From Chloroflexota bacterium (lineage in GTDB: Bacteria; Chloroflexota; Limnocylindria; Limnocylindrales; CSP1-4): a stretch of DNA of 8,314 nucleotides. Both the position numbers and the translations under genes were made by a program. The stretch is from positions 10,152 to 18,465 of the forward strand of contig PMIQ01000212.1 in NCBI GenBank assembly GCA_003157175.1. Direction: 5' to 3'. The notes below the pieces were generated by a model. It was not told the origin of the DNA and did no database searches. It saw nothing but the letters and a program-made list of their open reading frames with translations. Below, piece after piece: positions 1 to 6,134 of this stretch (the first letter of the stretch is position 1; each line of letters opens with the position of its first letter).

Positions 1-150
1 TTCGGCAAGAAGTCGCTCGACGAGATGAAGGAGAGGCTGCGCATGCGTGGCTTCATCCTGCCCGAGACCGACGATAGCTCTCTCGGCGACGACATTGAAG
101 AGGTCGAAGAAGAAGAGCAGTTCGACGACCTTCCCCCTGAGGAGGCCTGA
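1..150 (+). CDS. rpoA: RNA polymerase subunit alpha, C-terminal end (partial)
   Basis: The window opens inside this gene, in frame 1, and it stops at TGA 148-150, leaving 49 visible residues. The first residues, FGKKSLDEMKERLRMRGF, match the last helices of the alpha C-terminal domain, where most bacteria have a similar FGKKSLxEIKxxLxxxGL. This domain contacts UP-element DNA and activators. After it comes a strongly acidic tail of about 30 residues with a run of Glu (EEVEEEEQ), longer than the short tail of the E. coli protein. The gene is followed 3 bases later by rplQ, the usual rpoA-rplQ order at the end of the alpha operon, and that neighbour confirms the call. The start and the N-terminal dimerisation domain lie outside the window. 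Confidence 0.93.
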   Translation, partial: FGKKSLDEMKERLRMRGFILPETDDSSLGDDIEEVEEEEQFDDLPPEEA

Positions 151-153
151 GCC

Positions 154-507
154 ATGGCCCATCGAATCGGCGGCCGGAAGCTCAGCCGTAAGCAGGGGCC
201 GCGGCTGGCTCTCTACAAGAACCTGACTGTCTCGGTCCTCCGCTATGAGCGGATCAAGACCACCGAGGCGAAGGCCAAGGAGATCCGCGGCCGGGTCGAG
301 AAGATGATCACGCTCGCCAAGCGCGGCGATCTGTCGGCCCGTCGAGCAGTGATCGCGGAATTCCCGAACGAGCCGCTCGTCGTGACCAAGCTTTTCGACG
401 AAATTGCACCCAAGTACGCCGACCGGACCTCCGGGTTCACCCGGATCGTCCATCTCGGCCAGCGCCTGGGCGACTCGGCCCCGATCGTCCAAATCGAATT
501 GGTCTGA
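154..507 (+). CDS. rplQ: 50S ribosomal protein L17 (bL17)
   Basis: This is a 117-residue protein of normal length for a short bacterial L17. It starts MAHRIGGRKLSRKQGPRLAL and carries the family block ERIKTTEAKAKEIRG at about residues 32-46, followed by EKMITLAKRGDL. L17 is a late-assembling large-subunit protein near the peptide exit tunnel. The ATG at 154 has a strong Shine-Dalgarno GGAGG at 141-145, 8 bases upstream and overlapping the end of rpoA, so the two genes are almost certainly co-transcribed and translationally close. The family usually has HR where this protein has PR in the KQGPRLAL stretch. The stop codon (505-507) lies inside inverted-repeat sequence that continues downstream. 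Confidence 0.97.
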   Translation: MAHRIGGRKLSRKQGPRLALYKNLTVSVLRYERIKTTEAKAKEIRGRVEKMITLAKRGDLSARRAVIAEFPNEPLVVTKLFDEIAPKYADRTSGFTRIVHLGQRLGDSAPIVQIELV

Positions 508-530
508 TGGCCACTACGCCGGTCCAATTC
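496..530 (+). terminator. possible hairpin overlapping the rplQ stop
   Basis: GAATTGG (496-502) and CCAATTC (524-530) are perfect 7-base inverted repeats around a 21-base loop. The loop can itself close with GGC (509-511) and GCC (518-520). No T-run follows, so this is not a classic intrinsic terminator. It may pause or stabilise the 3' end of the rplQ message. The right arm is shared with the repeat element at 520-608, so the pairing may instead reflect that element. Transcript data would decide. Confidence 0.3.
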
Positions 531-627
531 TTCGTTGCCGCCTGCGCTCCCTCGCTCACGCACCTCAAGTGCGCTCGCTCGGGTGCCGCTCGGCGCCTCG
601 CCTTGGACACGGCGGATCGGCCATCAG
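504..627. repeat. outer inverted repeat flanking the long element
   Basis: CTGATGGCC (504-512) and GGCCATCAG (619-627) are perfect 9-base inverted repeats. Inside them the arms continue imperfectly through the CGCCG/CGGCG region to GTCCAA/TTGGAC. The whole 124-base stretch could therefore fold into one long interrupted stem. The left arm overlaps the rplQ stop codon (505-507). The gap copy at 2303-2346 lacks these outer arms. Confidence 0.5.
520..608. repeat. intergenic repeat element, long copy
   Basis: This 89-base stretch fills most of the rplQ-truA gap. Its left arm (520-546) matches 2303-2329 at 23 of 27 bases, and its right arm (592-608) matches 2330-2346 at 16 of 17. Between the arms it carries 45 extra bases (547-591) absent from the other copy. 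GTCCAA (522-527) and TTGGAC (603-608) form inverted ends. The interior has a small hairpin, CGCAC (559-563) with GTGCG (569-573) around a 5-base loop. It also has an imperfect direct repeat, TGCGCTCCCTCG (543-554) and TGCGCTCGCTCG (570-581). It looks like a non-coding dispersed palindromic repeat of the REP or mini-element kind, but two copies do not prove that. Confidence 0.6.
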
Positions 628-662
628 GTAGGTAGTTGCTAGGCGTCCGAGAGGACACCCCG

Positions 663-1445
663 GTGCGCTATCGCGCAACGGTTGAATATGACGGCACGGA
701 CTTCGCCGGGTACCAGGTCCAACCTGGGGCCCGGACGGTCCAGGGAGAACTCGAAGCTGCTTTGGCTCGGATCTCCGGCGGAAGCCGGATCCGGGTCCAG
801 GCGGCAGGCCGAACCGACGCCGGGGTGCACGCTATCGGGCAGGTGATCGCATTCACCGATCCGGTGGGGCGACCGGCCAAGGAGCTGACAAGGGCGCTCA
901 ACGCGCTGCTGCCAGCGGACGTAGCGCTTCGACAGATGCGCCGCGCCCCGGTCGGGTTCCATCCACGCCACGCGGCGCGATGCCGGGAGTATCGCTACAC
1001 CGTCTGGAACGGGCCGCGAAGCCCGCTCCGCGAGCGTTTCGCGCTCGGGGTGCGGGACCCGCTGGATATCGCCGCGATGGAGCGGGTCGGGTCGGTCCTG
1101 GTTGGCCGTCACGACTTTAGCGCCTTCGGGGCGGCGCACCGGCAGCCGGTCCGGACCGTGCATTGGGTCCGCGTCCGGAGGGAAGGGTTTCGCGTGACGA
1201 TCGACGTCGCGGCCGACGCCTTCCTGAGACAGATGGTGCGAAGGATCGTGGCCGCTCTCCTGGAGGCCGGTCACGGAAGGACAGACGAAGAGGCAGTAGC
1301 CGCGGCGCTTGCGTCGGGGCGACCGGCATTCAACGGGGCAACGGCCCCGGCGAAGGGCCTTTGCCTGAGACGCGTCGTTCTGGGCCCCATGAGGGGCGGG
1401 ACGGCGTCGGCAAGCACGACCGCCAGATCGAACGGAGAACGATGA
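663..1445 (+). CDS. truA: tRNA pseudouridine(38-40) synthase TruA
   Basis: A 260-residue protein that isomerises uridines 38-40 in the anticodon arm of tRNAs. The N-terminal strand VEYDGTDFAGYQVQP (7-21) and the catalytic loop AAGRTDAGVHA (47-57) are clear, with Asp52 as the expected nucleophile. Other family blocks are REYRY (108-112), HDFSAFG (150-156), FLRQMVRRI (187-195) and the C-terminal GLCLRRV (232-238). I chose GTG 663 over the in-frame TTG at 636. GTG 663 has an AG-rich Shine-Dalgarno (GAGAGGA, 649-655) 7 bases upstream, and VRYRATVEYDG is where family members begin. The last 18 or so residues are a low-complexity tail past the conserved core. The TGA overlaps the rplM ATG as ATGA, suggesting translational coupling. 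A truA beside rplM-rpsI is a common arrangement. Confidence 0.96.
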   Translation: MRYRATVEYDGTDFAGYQVQPGARTVQGELEAALARISGGSRIRVQAAGRTDAGVHAIGQVIAFTDPVGRPAKELTRALNALLPADVALRQMRRAPVGFHPRHAARCREYRYTVWNGPRSPLRERFALGVRDPLDIAAMERVGSVLVGRHDFSAFGAAHRQPVRTVHWVRVRREGFRVTIDVAADAFLRQMVRRIVAALLEAGHGRTDEEAVAAALASGRPAFNGATAPAKGLCLRRVVLGPMRGGTASASTTARSNGER

Positions 1446-1873
1446 CCGCCAAGACATATACGGTCCGTGAGAGCGAGATCGAGCGACGCTGGTACGTCGT
1501 GGACGCGACGGACGAGACGCTCGGCCGTTTGGCGTCGCGCATCGCTCGTGTGCTCGAAGGCAAGAACAAGCCCTTGTACAGCCCGACGATGGACTCGGGC
1601 GACCATGTCGTCGTCGTGAACGCCGGCAAGATCGCCGTCACCTCGGACAAGCGCGAGACCAAGCTGTACATGCGCCACAGTGGCTATCCCCATGGCCTCA
1701 AGGCGGAGAGCCTGGGCCATCTCCTGGATCGCCGGCCGGAGGAAGTCATCCGCCGTGCCGTCAAGGGGATGCTGCCTCACAACCGATTGGGCGCCCAGCA
1801 GCTGACCAAGCTCAAGATCTACGCCGGCCCCGAGCACCCGCACCAGGCTCAGCGACCTGAGCCGCTGGCCTGA
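1442..1873 (+). CDS. rplM: 50S ribosomal protein L13 (uL13)
   Basis: A 143-residue protein, the normal bacterial length. L13 is an early-assembling large-subunit protein. [16 protein letters not shown] (17-32) is the family's N-terminal signature. [12 protein letters not shown] (53-64), MLPHNRLG (110-117) and [18 protein letters not shown] (125-142) are further conserved blocks. An upstream in-frame extension exists, but ATG 1442 is the right start. It has GGAG at 1434-1437 just upstream, forms ATGA with the truA stop, and gives the expected N-terminus. The gene lies 11 bases before rpsI, the nearly universal rplM-rpsI pair. Confidence 0.97.
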   Translation: MTAKTYTVRESEIERRWYVVDATDETLGRLASRIARVLEGKNKPLYSPTMDSGDHVVVVNAGKIAVTSDKRETKLYMRHSGYPHGLKAESLGHLLDRRPEEVIRRAVKGMLPHNRLGAQQLTKLKIYAGPEHPHQAQRPEPLA

Positions 1874-1884
1874 CGAGGAGCGCA

Positions 1885-2283
1885 ATGACTACCCCAGCTT
1901 TCTTCTATGGGACCGGCCGCCGCAAGACCGCGGTGGCGCGAGTCCGGCTCGTTCCCGGCTCGGGCGAGATCGTGGTCAACGATCGAACCCTGGAGGCGCA
2001 TTTCGGCAACGCCATCGACGAGGCTGACGTGCGCATGCCGTTCCGCGTAACCGGCACGGAAGGCACCTACAACGCCCAGATCAAGGTCGAAGGCGGCGGG
2101 GTCACCGGGCAGGCCGGCGCCATCCGCCACGGCATCGCCCGTGCCCTCCTTCAGATGGACCCCGAGGGGAACCGTCTGCCGCTTCGCCAGGCTGGCCTCC
2201 TCACCCGCGACCCGCGGATGAAGGAGCGCAAGAAGTACGGACTCAAGCGAGCACGCAAGGCGCCTCAGTACACGAAGCGATAG
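1885..2283 (+). CDS. rpsI: 30S ribosomal protein S9 (uS9)
   Basis: A 132-residue protein of normal length. [16 protein letters not shown] (7-22) is the family's N-terminal block, [19 protein letters not shown] (70-88) the central one, and the basic tail ends [17 protein letters not shown]. In S9 this C-terminal tail reaches the P-site tRNA, and its final Lys-Arg is present. GAGGAG (1875-1880) gives a good Shine-Dalgarno 4 bases before ATG 1885. It is the last gene of the ribosomal block, and the next gene begins about 220 bases later. Confidence 0.98.
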   Translation: MTTPAFFYGTGRRKTAVARVRLVPGSGEIVVNDRTLEAHFGNAIDEADVRMPFRVTGTEGTYNAQIKVEGGGVTGQAGAIRHGIARALLQMDPEGNRLPLRQAGLLTRDPRMKERKKYGLKRARKAPQYTKR

Positions 2284-2302
2284 CTGGGGTCAACGTATCG
2301 GG

Positions 2303-2346
2303 CGGTCCAATGCTTCGTTGGGTCCTGCGGGCGCCTCGCCTTGAAC
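2303..2346. repeat. intergenic repeat element, short copy
   Basis: This 44-base stretch begins 20 bases after rpsI. It aligns with the two arms of the element at 520-608 at 39 of 44 bases and lacks that copy's 45-base middle. Its ends are GGTCCAA and TTGAAC, an inverted pair with one changed base relative to the long copy's TTGGAC. Part of it can also pair with its right flank: TCCTGCG region (2323-2329) with CGCAGGA (2362-2368), with GGCG/CGCC nested inside. Both copies follow a ribosomal-protein gene on the same strand. A role in 3'-end processing or termination is possible but unproven. Confidence 0.55.
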
Positions 2347-2500
2347 TCGCCGGAGATGCGACGCAGGAGCAGGCGGCAGGCACGCTGGTTGGAGCAGGGC
2401 TGGGCTCGCTTCGAGGGCGGATCGGACACCTGGCGTAGGACCAAGTGCGAACTCCCTCCAGCGACAGGTACTTTCGACACCGCGGCGTCTGGAAGTCATC
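2347..2500. other. gap before the TPR gene; no gene seen
   Basis: A short reading frame runs from 2341 into the TPR gene, but it has no Shine-Dalgarno, recognisable family or sensible composition, and it overlaps the repeat element. I found no tRNA-like fold, riboswitch or clear terminator with a T-run. GGCGGATCGG at 2416-2425 also occurs at 611-620 beside the long repeat copy, which may be chance in GC-rich DNA. A weak promoter candidate lies at 2469-2474. Confidence 0.5.
2469..2474 (+). promoter_or_regulatory. weak -10 candidate for the TPR gene
   Basis: TACTTT fits the TAnnnT pattern and lies 26 bases before ATG 2501. That would give a short leader containing the weak Shine-Dalgarno GGAAG (2491-2495). 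No convincing -35 hexamer is present at the usual distance, so this is only a candidate. Confidence 0.25.
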
Positions 2501-3766
2501 ATGTCCGCTATGACGGACGACCTCTATGAGCGGTACAAGGAAGCACTTCGGACCGGCCACGTGTCGGTTCTGAGGGGTTCTCTTGAAGAGGCCCTCGCGG
2601 CCTACAAGCTGGCCGCCGAGATCGCCCCGTCGCGCGCTCTTCCGCACACGAGCCTGGGCGGCGTGTACATGCGGTTGGGCCATCTCCATGACGCTCTGAC
2701 GGAATTCGCCGCCGCCGTGTCGAGATCACCACACGACGAGGGGGCGCTTCTCGGACAGGCCGAAGCCCTGGCCGCGGCCGGCATGCGCAGCGAAGCGGCC
2801 GGCGCCCTGGATCACGTTGCCGAGATCCAGGAAGCCAGCGGACGACTGCCCGAGGCCGCGGACACTCTGCGGCGGGCGGTCGAACTCGAAGAGGCACCCG
2901 ACAGAATCCGGCGTCAGCGGGCTCTGCTCCGCGAGATCCGGTTCTCGACCGGCGACCATGCCGCAGAGCAACTGCTGGCACGGGCGCTCCGCCTGCGGGA
3001 CGAGCCCGGGGCCGACGCCATCCGTCCGACCACCGGCCTGGCCTTCGTGGCCGCCCCGGTCGCCGCCCCGGTCGCCGCGACGCCAGGGGGATCGACCTTG
3101 CCGGAGCTCGCTGGTCGCGAGCTCGGTCGGGAGCCGGCCACGGTGCGGGAGCCGGTAGCGGGGGCCGCGCCGACCTTCCAATTGCTGCCCTCGGTGCCGT
3201 CGGAGCCCGAGCCGCGGACGGCGGAGGCAGTCTCCCGCGCGATCGAGCCCGAGCCCGAACCGCTGGCAGCCAAGCCCGAACCTGTGGCCGTCGCTGCTTT
3301 TGCGGGGTCGCGCGTCCTCGTTTCTAACGGACGTTCGTCGGTCGGTGTCATGGATGGCGTCGACGGTCCTCCGAACCTGCCGGGAATGACCAGCGAGAGC
3401 GAGCATCAGCCCAGCGGAGACGAACTCCTGGCCGCGGCCGAAGCCGCCGACCTGGCCGGCGACCTGACCGCCCTTCGATCGCTCCTGTTGTGGACGGCCC
3501 GCGCGTATTCCCGTGAAGGCCGGTTCGAGGCCGCGCTGGACGCTGCTCATCGGCTCCTGCAGCGCGCCCCCGGCGACGTCGACGCCCATCTCGTTCTGGT
3601 GGAGCTCTATGTCGCCCGGAGCTGGGATGGCCTGGCTACGGAGAAGCTCCGGCTGCTCGGCCGTCTCGCGGAGCTCAATAACGACGCGGGGACTCGCCAG
3701 CGGCTCCGCGCCGTGGCGACGCGCGCTTTCCCGCAGGATCCCTCCCTGCAGCAGCTCTACGCGTAG
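2501..3766 (+). CDS. TPR-like repeat protein of unknown function
   Basis: A 421-residue protein in three parts. Residues 1-165 are helical and TPR-like: EEALAAYKLAAEIAPSRALP, LGGVYMRLGHLHDALTEF and GRLPEAADTLRRAVELEE carry the typical small-residue and Ala-Leu spacing. Residues 166-300 are low complexity, rich in Ala, Pro and Glu, with an AAPV repeat and several EPEP steps, and are probably disordered. Residues 305-421 return to TPR-like helices (AYSREGRFEAALDAAHRLL at 335-353). I see no signal peptide or membrane segment, so it is probably a cytoplasmic scaffold. ATG 2501 has only a weak GGAAG upstream; ATG 2510 is an alternative that removes three residues. It stands alone between the ribosomal block and the c-di-AMP cluster, with hairpins after it, so no job can be assigned from context. 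Confidence 0.8.
   Translation: MSAMTDDLYERYKEALRTGHVSVLRGSLEEALAAYKLAAEIAPSRALPHTSLGGVYMRLGHLHDALTEFAAAVSRSPHDEGALLGQAEALAAAGMRSEAAGALDHVAEIQEASGRLPEAADTLRRAVELEEAPDRIRRQRALLREIRFSTGDHAAEQLLARALRLRDEPGADAIRPTTGLAFVAAPVAAPVAATPGGSTLPELAGRELGREPATVREPVAGAAPTFQLLPSVPSEPEPRTAEAVSRAIEPEPEPLAAKPEPVAVAAFAGSRVLVSNGRSSVGVMDGVDGPPNLPGMTSESEHQPSGDELLAAAEAADLAGDLTALRSLLLWTARAYSREGRFEAALDAAHRLLQRAPGDVDAHLVLVELYVARSWDGLATEKLRLLGRLAELNNDAGTRQRLRAVATRAFPQDPSLQQLYA
3050..3079 (+). repeat. 12-base tandem repeat coding AAPV
   Basis: GCCGCCCCGGTC occurs twice back to back (3050-3061, 3062-3073) and then breaks off as GCCGCG. It encodes AAPV-AAPV-AA in the disordered linker of the TPR protein. As a multiple of three it can expand or shrink without a frameshift, so linker length may vary between strains. 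Confidence 0.7.
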
Positions 3767-3777
3767 GCTCGGATCCA

Positions 3778-3808
3778 CCGGTCACGGCCCGGTCTCGGGC
3801 TGAACCGG
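3778..3808 (+). terminator. hairpin after the TPR gene, no T-run
   Basis: CCGGT (3778-3782) pairs with ACCGG (3804-3808). Nested inside, GCCCG (3787-3791) pairs with CGGGC (3796-3800) around a GTCT tetraloop. It begins 11 bases after the TPR stop codon. The position suits a 3' end, but no T-rich tract follows, so intrinsic termination is uncertain. Confidence 0.4.
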
Positions 3809-3818
3809 CAGTCCGGCA

Positions 3819-3843
3819 CACCCGGAGGCAAGCCCTCCCGGTG
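3819..3843 (+). terminator. second hairpin between TPR gene and cdaA
   Basis: CACCCGGAGG (3819-3828) and CCTCCCGGTG (3834-3843) form a 10-position stem with a single C-C mismatch and a 5-base loop, CAAGC. No T-run follows. Together with the hairpin at 3778-3808 it separates the TPR gene from the cdaA promoter candidate just downstream. Confidence 0.45.
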
Positions 3844-3875
3844 ATGGCACAGGCGGTTGCGGAGGCCTGGCGGTA

Positions 3876-3890
3876 TACACTAGCCGTCGG
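3876..3890 (+). promoter_or_regulatory. -10 box predicting a leaderless cdaA transcript
   Basis: TACACT (3876-3881), inside TATACACT, fits the TAnnnT -10 pattern and is the most AT-rich spot in this gap. Its last base lies 9 bases before the cdaA ATG, so transcription would begin at about 3888-3891, at or next to the start codon. No Shine-Dalgarno is visible before the ATG, which agrees. TTGCGG (3857-3862) is only 13 bases from the -10, too close for a standard -35. Confidence 0.5.
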
Positions 3891-4886
3891 ATGCCACTGT
3901 TGCAGTCGGCCCTGGACAAGGTCAGTCCCAACGTCGTGGCTGACATCGCGATCACCGCCCTCCTGATCTACTGGCTATTCAGCCTGATCAGGGGAACTCG
4001 GGCTGTCCGCCTGGTGGTCGGCGTTTGCCTGCTGTTCCTCGTCTATGGGGCCGCGCTCGCCCTCGACCTGCGCCTGCTGACTCTGATCTTGCAGACAGGA
4101 GCGTACGTCGGCCTCTTCGCCCTGGTGGTCGTCTTTCAGCCGGAGCTCCGGCGAGCGCTCGATCGGATCGGCCGTCTCGGTTCGCTTGGCTGGCTGATCT
4201 CGCCCGCCGAGCAGTCGAGAGCGACCCACATCGCCGCCGAAGTCGCGAGCGCGGCCGCGCGCCTGTCTCACGAAGGCCACGGCGCGCTCATCGTCATCGA
4301 GCGCGAGTCCGGCCTCCAGGAGATCGCCGAAACGGGAGTGATGCTGCACGCGGACATCTCGGCCGACTTGCTGGTCACAGTCTTCTCGCCAAAGACGCCC
4401 CTCCACGACGGCGCGGTCGTGATCCGGGGCGACACGATCCTGGCGGCTGGGGCGCTGCTGCCGTCGGCCGAGACCACGATCCCGCTGGAGCGCTTCGGGA
4501 CCCGCCACAAGGCCGCCCTCGGCATGACGGAGCAGACCGATGCCCTCGTCGTCGTAGTGTCGGAGGAGAGCGGCCAGATCAGCCTGGTCGAACGCGCGAG
4601 GATCGTCCGGAACCTCGATGAGCCGAAGCTGGCTCGCGCGCTGATGGCGCATCTCCACCCCCAGGTCGGGGGCGGCCGGCTGCTTCGCGATGCGGGTCGA
4701 GCCAGGCCCGGCAAACCGTCATTGCGGTCGCTGACCCGCAGAGCCCGCTTCGGCGGCCGCGGTCAGGCCTCGGAGGCGCCTCGAAAGGATCGCCCGGATC
4801 GACGCCCGGCGCCGCGGATCGAGCCGCCCAGCGCAGATCAGCCTGGGGCCGACGACGACTCGAGCCAGACCAGGGCCGCCTCATGA
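3891..4886 (+). CDS. cdaA: diadenylate cyclase CdaA (c-di-AMP synthase)
   Basis: A 331-residue membrane enzyme that condenses two ATP into c-di-AMP, a second messenger for potassium, osmotic and cell-wall balance. Three membrane segments lie at about 15-33, 40-58 and 62-82, followed by the family hallmark FQPELRRALDRIGR (82-95). The DAC (DisA_N) domain follows, with GALIVIERESGL (131-142), LHDGAVVI (171-178, the DGA motif at 173-175) and GTRHKAALG (203-211). The last motif has Lys207 where the family usually has Arg (RHR). Residues 262-331 are an added basic, Arg- and Pro-rich tail, absent from shorter CdaA proteins. The ATG lacks a Shine-Dalgarno, consistent with leaderless translation. The TGA overlaps the cdaR ATG. 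CdaA-CdaR-GlmM is a conserved unit in Firmicutes and other phyla. Confidence 0.95.
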   Translation: MPLLQSALDKVSPNVVADIAITALLIYWLFSLIRGTRAVRLVVGVCLLFLVYGAALALDLRLLTLILQTGAYVGLFALVVVFQPELRRALDRIGRLGSLGWLISPAEQSRATHIAAEVASAAARLSHEGHGALIVIERESGLQEIAETGVMLHADISADLLVTVFSPKTPLHDGAVVIRGDTILAAGALLPSAETTIPLERFGTRHKAALGMTEQTDALVVVVSEESGQISLVERARIVRNLDEPKLARALMAHLHPQVGGGRLLRDAGRARPGKPSLRSLTRRARFGGRGQASEAPRKDRPDRRPAPRIEPPSADQPGADDDSSQTRAAS

Positions 4887-6124
4887 GGCTCGTCCGTTTC
4901 CTCTTCGGCAACTGGGCCTTGAAGATCGGCGCGCTGCTGCTCGCGATCATCCTTTACGTCGGAATGGTCGCCCTCCAGAGCACCCAGCAATGGCCCGGGC
5001 AGATCGCAATCACGCCGGTCAATCAGCCCCTGGCCTCGTTCCTGATCAAGCCCGAGACCATGCCGACGGTCAGAGACATTCGGTATATCGCCCCGGCGGA
5101 CGTTTCCGTCACCAAAGACAGCTTCAGCGCAACGATCGACCTCAAGGACGCCAAGGTCGACGCCGGCCAGACGACACTGGTCAGTGTCCAACTCACGTCC
5201 GACGACAAGCGCATTCAGATCATCGACTACCAGCCCCAGCAGGTGTCTGTCACTCTCGATCGGATCGTGACCAAGCCGATCCCGGTCAAAGTCGTGGCGG
5301 GCACCCCGCCGACCGGGCTGAGTCTCGGTCCCCAGACTCAGAGCATCACCTCCGTCGACGCCACGGGGGCTTCGACGCTCGTCGCGGGAATCGTCGAGGC
5401 CGAGGCCTCGGTACCCATAGACGCCTCCGGCCTCGACGTCAACAAAGAAGTTCCTCTGGTGCCTGTCAATGCCAACGGCGACACCGTGGAGAACATCACG
5501 CTCGATCCCGCCACGGTCCAGGTCACCATCCAGATCGGCAGCCAGCTGAGAACTGAGACCGTCGCCGTTGCGCCGGTCATACGGGGCTCGCCCGCGGCCG
5601 GTTACTACGTCACCTCGATCGACGTGAGCCCGCTCGTGATCTCAGTTAGCGGCGAGGCCGACGCGCTGGCCGCCCTCAACGGTGCCGTAAGCACGCAGCC
5701 CATCTCCATCGCTGGCGCCACGGGCGACATTTCCGTCAAGATCGCCCTGAACCTTCCCGCCGGAGTGGAGGCCCCGGACGCGTCGACCGTCACCGTCGTC
5801 GTTCACATGTCATCTCCGGCCACGACCCGGACGGTGACTATCGGCATCGTTCCCGACGGGGCCAGGTCGGACCGTATGTACGCACTCTCCACATCGAGCG
5901 TGACCGTTACCCTCGGCGGCGCCGCGGCCGCGCTGAATGCTTTCGACACATCAACGCTCGTGGGGATCGTCTCGGTCGGCACCCTCGCTCCCGGAACATA
6001 CACCGTCCAGATCTCCGTCAGCGTTCCGTCGGGAATCAAGATCGTCGCTCAGAACCCGCTGAAGATCACCGTCACTGTGACCGTCCCGCCTTCGCCGGAA
6101 CCATCCCCATCACCTTCGCCCTAG
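4883..6124 (+). CDS. cdaR: YbbR-domain protein CdaR, regulator of CdaA
   Basis: A 413-residue protein with an N-terminal membrane anchor, NWALKIGALLLAIILYVGMV (10-29), matching the YbbR opening NxxLKxxSLxxAxxLW. About four beta-rich YbbR repeats follow outside the membrane, roughly 38-127, 131-218, 224-309 and 315-400. Each ends in a V-x-V-T or V-x-V-x strand (VSVTL, VQVTI, VTVVV, ITVTV). The C-terminus is a short Pro-Ser tail, SPEPSPSPSP. In Firmicutes CdaR binds CdaA and alters its activity; that role is inferred here from the family and the 4-base overlap with cdaA. The overlap makes translational coupling likely. The residue sequence is poorly conserved between phyla, so the call rests on architecture and position. 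Confidence 0.9.
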   Translation: MRLVRFLFGNWALKIGALLLAIILYVGMVALQSTQQWPGQIAITPVNQPLASFLIKPETMPTVRDIRYIAPADVSVTKDSFSATIDLKDAKVDAGQTTLVSVQLTSDDKRIQIIDYQPQQVSVTLDRIVTKPIPVKVVAGTPPTGLSLGPQTQSITSVDATGASTLVAGIVEAEASVPIDASGLDVNKEVPLVPVNANGDTVENITLDPATVQVTIQIGSQLRTETVAVAPVIRGSPAAGYYVTSIDVSPLVISVSGEADALAALNGAVSTQPISIAGATGDISVKIALNLPAGVEAPDASTVTVVVHMSSPATTRTVTIGIVPDGARSDRMYALSTSSVTVTLGGAAAALNAFDTSTLVGIVSVGTLAPGTYTVQISVSVPSGIKIVAQNPLKITVTVTVPPSPEPSPSPSP

Positions 6125-6127
6125 GAG
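6123..6127 (+). promoter_or_regulatory. Shine-Dalgarno deciding the TTG start of glmM
   Basis: AGGAG at 6123-6127 overlaps the cdaR TAG stop (6122-6124) and lies 7 bases before TTG 6135. It supports the unusual TTG start, since no in-frame ATG or GTG lies near the conserved N-terminus. Confidence 0.75.
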
Positions 6128-6134
6128 CTCGATC

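Noticed and set aside
603..631. TTGGAC as a -35 for a truA promoter
   Set aside because: No acceptable -10 lies 16-18 bases downstream, and the hexamer is an arm of the repeat element.
636..662. TTG 636 as the truA start
   Set aside because: It adds nine residues with no family match, and GTG 663 has a better-placed Shine-Dalgarno.
639..1457. 272-codon minus-strand frame opposite truA
   Set aside because: truA on the plus strand is certain from its motifs; this frame has no family resemblance and spans the truA-rplM junction.
2478..2487. T-box-like ACCGCGG sequence before the TPR gene
   Set aside because: Only seven bases match, the rest of the antiterminator and specifier stems are missing, and the gene is not amino-acid related.
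2341..2529. Short 62-codon plus-strand frame before the TPR gene
   Set aside because: It begins inside the repeat element, has no Shine-Dalgarno and overlaps the TPR start in another frame.
2726..3778. 350-codon open frame on the minus strand opposite the TPR gene
   Set aside because: It has no recognisable family and an Arg/Gly-rich composition typical of antisense frames in GC-rich DNA. The plus-strand frame has coherent TPR-like repeats.
3975..4658. 227-codon minus-strand frame opposite cdaA
   Set aside because: It is rich in Arg, Asp and Gln with no domain, while cdaA is well supported.
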